From assembly GCA_030549495.1 (NCBI GenBank), contig JAUIRK010000855.1, positions 692,001-756,000 of the forward strand: a stretch of 64,000 nucleotides of DNA, given 5' to 3'. Below the pieces are notes generated by a model. It was given only the letters and a program-made list of their open reading frames with translations. It ran no database searches and was not told the origin of the DNA. Shown here in pieces: positions 59,449 through 64,000 of this stretch. Made by a program: the position numbers and the translations under genes. Each line of letters starts with the position of its first letter. Within the stretch, counting starts at the first letter, position 1. The stretch is from Nectonema munidae. Its lineage: Eukaryota; Nematomorpha; Nectonematoida; Nectonematidae.

Positions 59449-59656
59449 GTAAAAAAATGGAATACGGTATTTCAATCAAATCAATGATAATGAAATTGCT
59501 CCTAAAGTTCGAAACATAATGTCTCATTTTGGGAAAGGGAGATGATAGGACTCTCTGAAATGCAACTAGATTTAGTTTATAACTACGGCATTTAAAAGTA
59601 AATATACAGTGGACTCTTGATTCTCTTAATATCACTTATTCTAAAACACGTAGATT

Positions 59657-59672
59657 ATATATATATATATTT
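59657..59672. repeat. (TA)n microsatellite
   Basis: Short TA dinucleotide run in FHL intron 4. The rest of that intron shows no feature I can support. Confidence 0.7.
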
Positions 59673-61527
59673 TTGTTCTGTGAAAAAAGTCAAAGTTGTT
59701 ACAAAAGTCAACTTTTTTAATAGTCCATATTTTGTAAATTATTTAGCTAAGAATTAGAAGATTCTTTCATTTTTATAATCAGATCTTTTTAATTTTGCAG
59801 AAATCTAATTTAAATTCTTTTTTTTTTAGTTTTCAGAAATTTTAATCTTTTTTATCTAGCAGATATTCTGAAGATGATGTAAGTGAATCTAGATAAAAAG
59901 AAACGATGAATGAGATCAAATAAGTGTATATGTGCTCTTCTCTAACACTGGCAAGAGACAGGGAAGGATAAATTCAAGTGTTTTTTTAAAAAGCCCTTTC
60001 CTGAAGATCGCGCCCTTTCAAAAGAGGGTACTTAAAATATTACATGGTATAGTAATTAGAAAAAGTCAATATTGAATAATTTTTAGGCCTTTTTTTTTTA
60101 CAAAAAAAAACTATTTTATTTTTTTAGAAAACTTTTAAAATTGTTTTCATTTGTTTTTCAACTTTTGTGTTCGAGTCGTATAAATCGCAATATATTTTAT
60201 GTACAAAAAAATTAGCTATGCTAGGAAAATACGCGTTTTATTCAGTTGTGATGGAAACAATACTGCGTGTGTTAGCAACAGGTGAAAATTTCATCCTTGC
60301 AGTAGTAGAATGTGCCCCGGTTGTGTCGAGAGCGTGCTTCGCTAAAAAATACGCTAGAGCGAAACATCGTGAATCTAACTTTTCGTCGAATGAACGCCTT
60401 TTGAGCACTAACTCATTAAATATCTGTTTCAGATGAGCACGTAAATTTAGACGTAACAAGGTACACACCGGCTTTTCCTTATACTTTGATAGGATTTTAA
60501 GGAAATTTAACCAAATGGGCGCTATTCATATTTACTAGTTTTAATAAAAAATTTATTCGATAAATTTGCGTTTATGAAAATTTCGGTCACTAAAACTTCG
60601 ATTGATTTGGCATGAAAGCGAAATGATTAAGGAGCTTTTAAAATTGGACGTAAGTAAACAAACTCTTATCTGGGAATCAAAACAAAGCAAGAGCGTGTTC
60701 AATGAAAATTTGCATTTCTAAAAAACATTTGTAAGCAAAATTGCTTTTTTATGCACAATTTTTTTTATCACTTGGCTGGACTAGAGAAACTTGGACATTA
60801 GAAGACGAACAGTATGCATTGTATGTTCATAGTCTGCATTATCCCACTTGACACTTATACACCTTTTCAATATAACTATAGCCAAATGAAATAAAAATTT
60901 GCTAAAAAGTAGTCTCATCTCTTTAAAAAAAAGTGAAATTTTTATCAAATAGTTCTAAAGCTTCTAAAACACCAGAAAATCAATTCTAAAGATTTAGAGT
61001 TCCCATTTGTATATAATAGCTAGCCACGCTCCATATGGTAACGTTTCCTTTAATTCTGTCTCGTTGGCGTTGGTTGTGCTTTTAAAGTCTAAACTAAAGG
61101 ATCAAGAATAAAGTTTGGTGCGAGAAGTCATTGTTGTTTATATTAGTTTGGCCGGTGTCAAACAACGCTTGGAAGAGGTCTAACAGTCATGAGCATCATA
61201 CTCATTTGATGTACGGACTTGTATTTATTGAAATTTAACTCTCAATATTGATTTTTGTTACTTTCATTGAGATTAGCGAGATTCAATGGATAACTGTAAA
61301 TATTAATATAATCAAAACAAATTTACGTTACTATTGAGTTACTAAAGTGTGCTAACTAAAAATGAAGACTTTAAGATTACCTAAATGTGTAGAAAAGTTT
61401 TTTTTTTAATTATAAACGAAAAAAACCTCTCCTCGAATAACGGAAAGAGGTCTGTTGCGCTATTTCTCCCTCGACTTTGCAACTTGAATGCTTTTATATT
61501 TAGATTCTGATTTAGTTTTGTTTTTAG

Positions 61528-61667
61528 CCGGAATCCAATATGTTGTGTACGAACAACAGAATTGGCATAGTGATTGCTTCAACTGCACCACCTGTTCCGC
61601 TTGCTTGAAAGGCCAAGGATTCAACATTAAGGATTCTAATCTACTCTGCCTTTCTTGTTCTTCATAG
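61528..61667 (+). CDS. FHL-like LIM protein, exon 5 (LIM3 and stop)
   Basis: Acceptor GTTTTTAG|CCG in phase 1. It encodes residues 171-216 and stops at TAG 61665-61667. LIM3 is complete (C162, C165, H184, C187, C190, C193, C211, C214) and ends CLSCSS, much like the last LIM of FHL proteins (a GxGF block, then LCxxC near the C-terminus). The assembled coding sequence is 651 nt (216 aa): half LIM plus three LIMs, one LIM fewer than vertebrate FHL1-3 and FHL5. I found no extra LIM exon in the introns, but an unrecognised or alternative exon cannot be excluded. Confidence 0.93.
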
Positions 61668-61875
61668 AAAAGATCTTTACTTTTTACATCATCCCAAAAT
61701 TTAGCATGTTTCTTCTCTTTTTTTTTTTTAGCTTTTTCATAGATATTTTTATTCAAACAAAAACAGAAGTTCGAATTCATTTTTTACTTTTCTGCTACTG
61801 TACTAGTGTTTTTACTTTTTTATCATCATCATCAAATTAAATTTGTTATCGATACGCGTTCATTTGATTTTTAAT

Positions 61876-61881
61876 AATAAA
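61876..61881 (+). terminator. putative polyadenylation signal of the FHL-like gene
   Basis: AATAAA about 210 bases after the stop codon at 61667. Confidence 0.45.
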
Positions 61882-61899
61882 TTTTTTCCATTTTGATAT

Positions 61900-62969
61900 T
61901 CATCCATCAATATAGACAGACATACCACATGTTCTCAATCAGACTTTCCCGTAGTCAACATTTTGCCTTAAAGAATTTCTTTGGCTTTAGAGTTCCAAAA
62001 TTCTTTTTATTTATTTTTCAGATTTTACGTTGATCAATTTTATGTTTAGATAAAATACAATTTCATTATAATTATTTAAAATTATAATTTTTTTTCTAAG
62101 CTTTACACCATCTTTAGAATTCACACATTAAAAATTTTTATGGACCCCCCCCCTCCTATTAGTTATTAGCCAAAAAAGTCGGGTAGGTAAATTCACCGAC
62201 AATTAATTTCACTGAAAAAAGATATATTGATTTTTAAATTCATTATTGATTACAAATTCATTTCATCACACAATTATAACTCAGAATTGAATTCTCTAAA
62301 TATTTTGTCCTTTTATCTTGTGATCCTTCTGTTATTTTTCTTTTATAAATTCTTATTCAATATTTTTCCCCCAAAGATAAAGTTAAAAAGAATAATAATA
62401 ATTACTTTTAAAGCTATTTTATTTTTAATAAAACTTCAAATTTTTAATTTATTGTGTGTATTTTCTCATATAAATCGGTAATGTCGATGAATTGACAGTT
62501 GGTGAATTTACCGGATACGAAAAAAGTTGTATAGTGTGTGAGTCTTGAACTTGATGTATTTTCAATGAAGTCAATGACAAACTTAAATCCTCCAACAATA
62601 TTTAGTTAATTTCGACTTTTTGAATGCAGGTAAAGAAAGAATCGACCGAACGCTTTAAAATCATTAATTAAAAATAAATCATATTTACTCATTTTAGTTA
62701 TTTTTTACCTGATTCAATATAACGTGGACATTTATTTTTCAAAATGTACATTAATGACGTAATTTGCATTTTGAATTTTTTCTTTATCTTGATGATATCA
62801 CCATTTGACACAAAATATCTGTTTGAAAAACTAGGTTTTCAGTTCGTTGACTGATTTAATTTTCTAAGATTAATTAAAAACGGCAATTGTATTTTAAACA
62901 AAAAATGGCCATTTAATTCAAACTCCAAAATAAGATATTCTTGAGTGTGAAGTCATTGTTAAATAAAGT
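61900..62969. other. AT-rich spacer downstream of the FHL-like gene
   Basis: A C-run at 62144-62153 and chance open frames only. Confidence 0.4.
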
Positions 62970-63447
62970 GTCATCATCATCATCATCATCCATTCGCTCT
63001 AATGAGCAGGTCTTTGCCCTGGCGAGCCAAGGTCGACCTTGAATTTGCAGCGACGTCTCCATCTTCCTTTCATTTCAGCATCTTCAGGTTTCTTTTCTTC
63101 ATGTCTTCTTTAACAGCATCTTCCCATCGTTAGTCTTTTTGGATCGATTCTCTCTAAGTGTCCTAGCCAACGGAGTCTATGCTCTTCCAAATACTGCTCC
63201 ATATCTTCCACCCCTGTCATTCTTCTAATCTCTTTGCTTCGCACTTTGTCCAGTAGAGTTTTGCCATACATCATTCGTAACATCCCCATCTCAGCAGACT
63301 GCATGCGTCTCACTTCAACCTTCTTCATTGGCCCACACTCTGCTACATAACACATAACACTCCTTACACACGATTTGTATAGTCTTCCTTTTAACTTCAA
63401 TGACAAAAGTCTGTCGCACAGTACGCCACCAATATCATTAAACTTTT
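62970..63447 (-). mobile_element. LINE 3' fragment with (ATG)n tail
   Basis: The minus strand encodes the C-terminal region of a non-LTR retrotransposon. A GVLCDR block leads into LKGRLYKSCVRSVMCYVAECGPMKKVEVRRMQSAEMGMLRMMYGK, then RSKEIRRMTGVEDMEQYLEEHRLRWLGHLERIDPKRLTM (open at 63406-63110). It continues out of frame through GRWRRRCKFKVDLGSP to an (ATG)n tail at 62972-62990. It is a 5'-truncated, frame-disrupted copy. Its sequence differs from the LINE tails at 11.5 and 45.4 kb, so it represents a third LINE lineage in the window. Confidence 0.8.
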
Positions 63448-63759
63448 TCCAACCAAAAAAAAAGATTAAAAAAGGTTATTTCTGAGGAGTGATTACCCGG
63501 TCCTTCTTTAACTACTCCACTATTGCTACTTTTCTTTTAAAACCAGTTTGAAATTTTACACACTATGAATATATTATGCTATGAATATTTGTGTTCTATA
63601 TGAGAAATTTTGCCATCTGCGCTCCACTTGAACATTTTTGTATCGTCTTTACGTCTGAATCTTATAAAGTTGTTTATGTGCATTCAAGAAGAATGATAAT
63701 TTTGTTTTTAAGCTAAACATAAAATAATTGAAGTAACTAATTAGTGATTCTTTACCCTA

Positions 63760-63891
63760 AAAATTTTTGTGTATAGTCACATTTGAAAATTTCCCAAGAT
63801 CATAATGAATTATAATTTATTAATAACAGTGTCAGCAAATTAGGTTGAGAAAAAAATTGGGTCGCCAGGACAAAGAGGTTGGGAACCACTG
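63760..63891 (+). mobile_element. hAT-type right terminus
   Basis: Ends TTGGGTCGCCAGGACAAAGA then GGTTGGGAACCACTG at 63891, the inverse of the CAGTGGTTCCCAACC end. The body upstream has no transposase similarity. The left end was not located. Confidence 0.6.
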
Positions 63892-64000
63892 ATCATCATC
63901 TTCAATTGTTGGTGTCATCAATGTTTCAAAAGAAGAGGAAGAAGAACATTTATTTTCACGAATTTAAGCAGTCATTCAACGAAATTTTGAAGAACCAGTA

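Noticed and set aside
60167-60468. Overlapping open frames on both strands in FHL intron 4
   Set aside because: Cysteine spacing does not fit a LIM domain, and neither strand shows another recognisable domain or splice boundaries.
1-64000. CRISPR array, bacterial operons or rRNA
   Set aside because: The repeats have no spacer structure, the genes are spliced or widely spaced, and no rRNA core sequences were seen.

Overview
This is animal (metazoan) nuclear DNA from an AT-rich, repeat-dense invertebrate-type genome. The evidence is split genes with GT-AG introns of 2-6 kb, an FHL-type LIM protein, an ecto-NTPDase and a tyrosyl-DNA phosphodiesterase, together with hAT, piggyBac, LINE, Penelope-like and tRNA-derived SINE remnants. 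There are no operons or bacterial signals. I cannot assign a phylum from the sequence alone.

Three host genes are well supported. (1) An intronless ENTPD-type nucleotidase is on the minus strand at 3272-4558. (2) An intronless TDP1 is on the plus strand at 17677-19119, packed between a 150-bp satellite array and an inverted-repeat element. (3) A five-exon FHL-like gene is on the plus strand at 44060-61667. Its first coding exon ends immediately after the ATG, and the assembled protein is 216 aa with three and a half LIM domains. Its introns hold piggyBac, hAT, SINE and other repeat debris. The three genes have unrelated jobs (extracellular or ER nucleotide hydrolysis, DNA 3'-adduct repair, LIM scaffold), and nothing suggests they work together.

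Layout. 1-3.2 kb: hAT debris and a 21-bp minisatellite. 3.2-4.6 kb: ENTPD. 4.6-11.5 kb: AT-rich spacer, a reversed copy of the 150-bp satellite, and a hAT C-terminus. 11.5-14.5 kb: a 5'-truncated RNase H-bearing LINE. 14.7-15.7 kb: two SINEs. 17-20 kb: satellite, TDP1, and an inverted-repeat element. 20.2-22.5 and 29.1-31.4 kb: two copies, about 99% alike, of a 2.29-kb composite that joins a transposase-like fragment to a Penelope-like fragment. 22.9-28.4 kb: a dispersed repeat, another Penelope-like fossil, and a SINE with clean target-site duplication. 37.6-38.9 kb: a longer, independent copy of the transposase-like family. 42-47.2 kb: hAT MITEs, a hAT deletion derivative and a LINE tail. 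44-61.7 kb: FHL-like gene. 62.9-63.9 kb: LINE tail and hAT end.

The most unusual things are the recently duplicated composite block (one copy may be flanked by a 10-bp direct repeat), the palindrome-plus-satellite family present twice, two SINE subfamilies that share a 3' body, and the reduced 3.5-LIM FHL-like gene. All were read by eye. Identities and copy counts are estimates, and no database was consulted.
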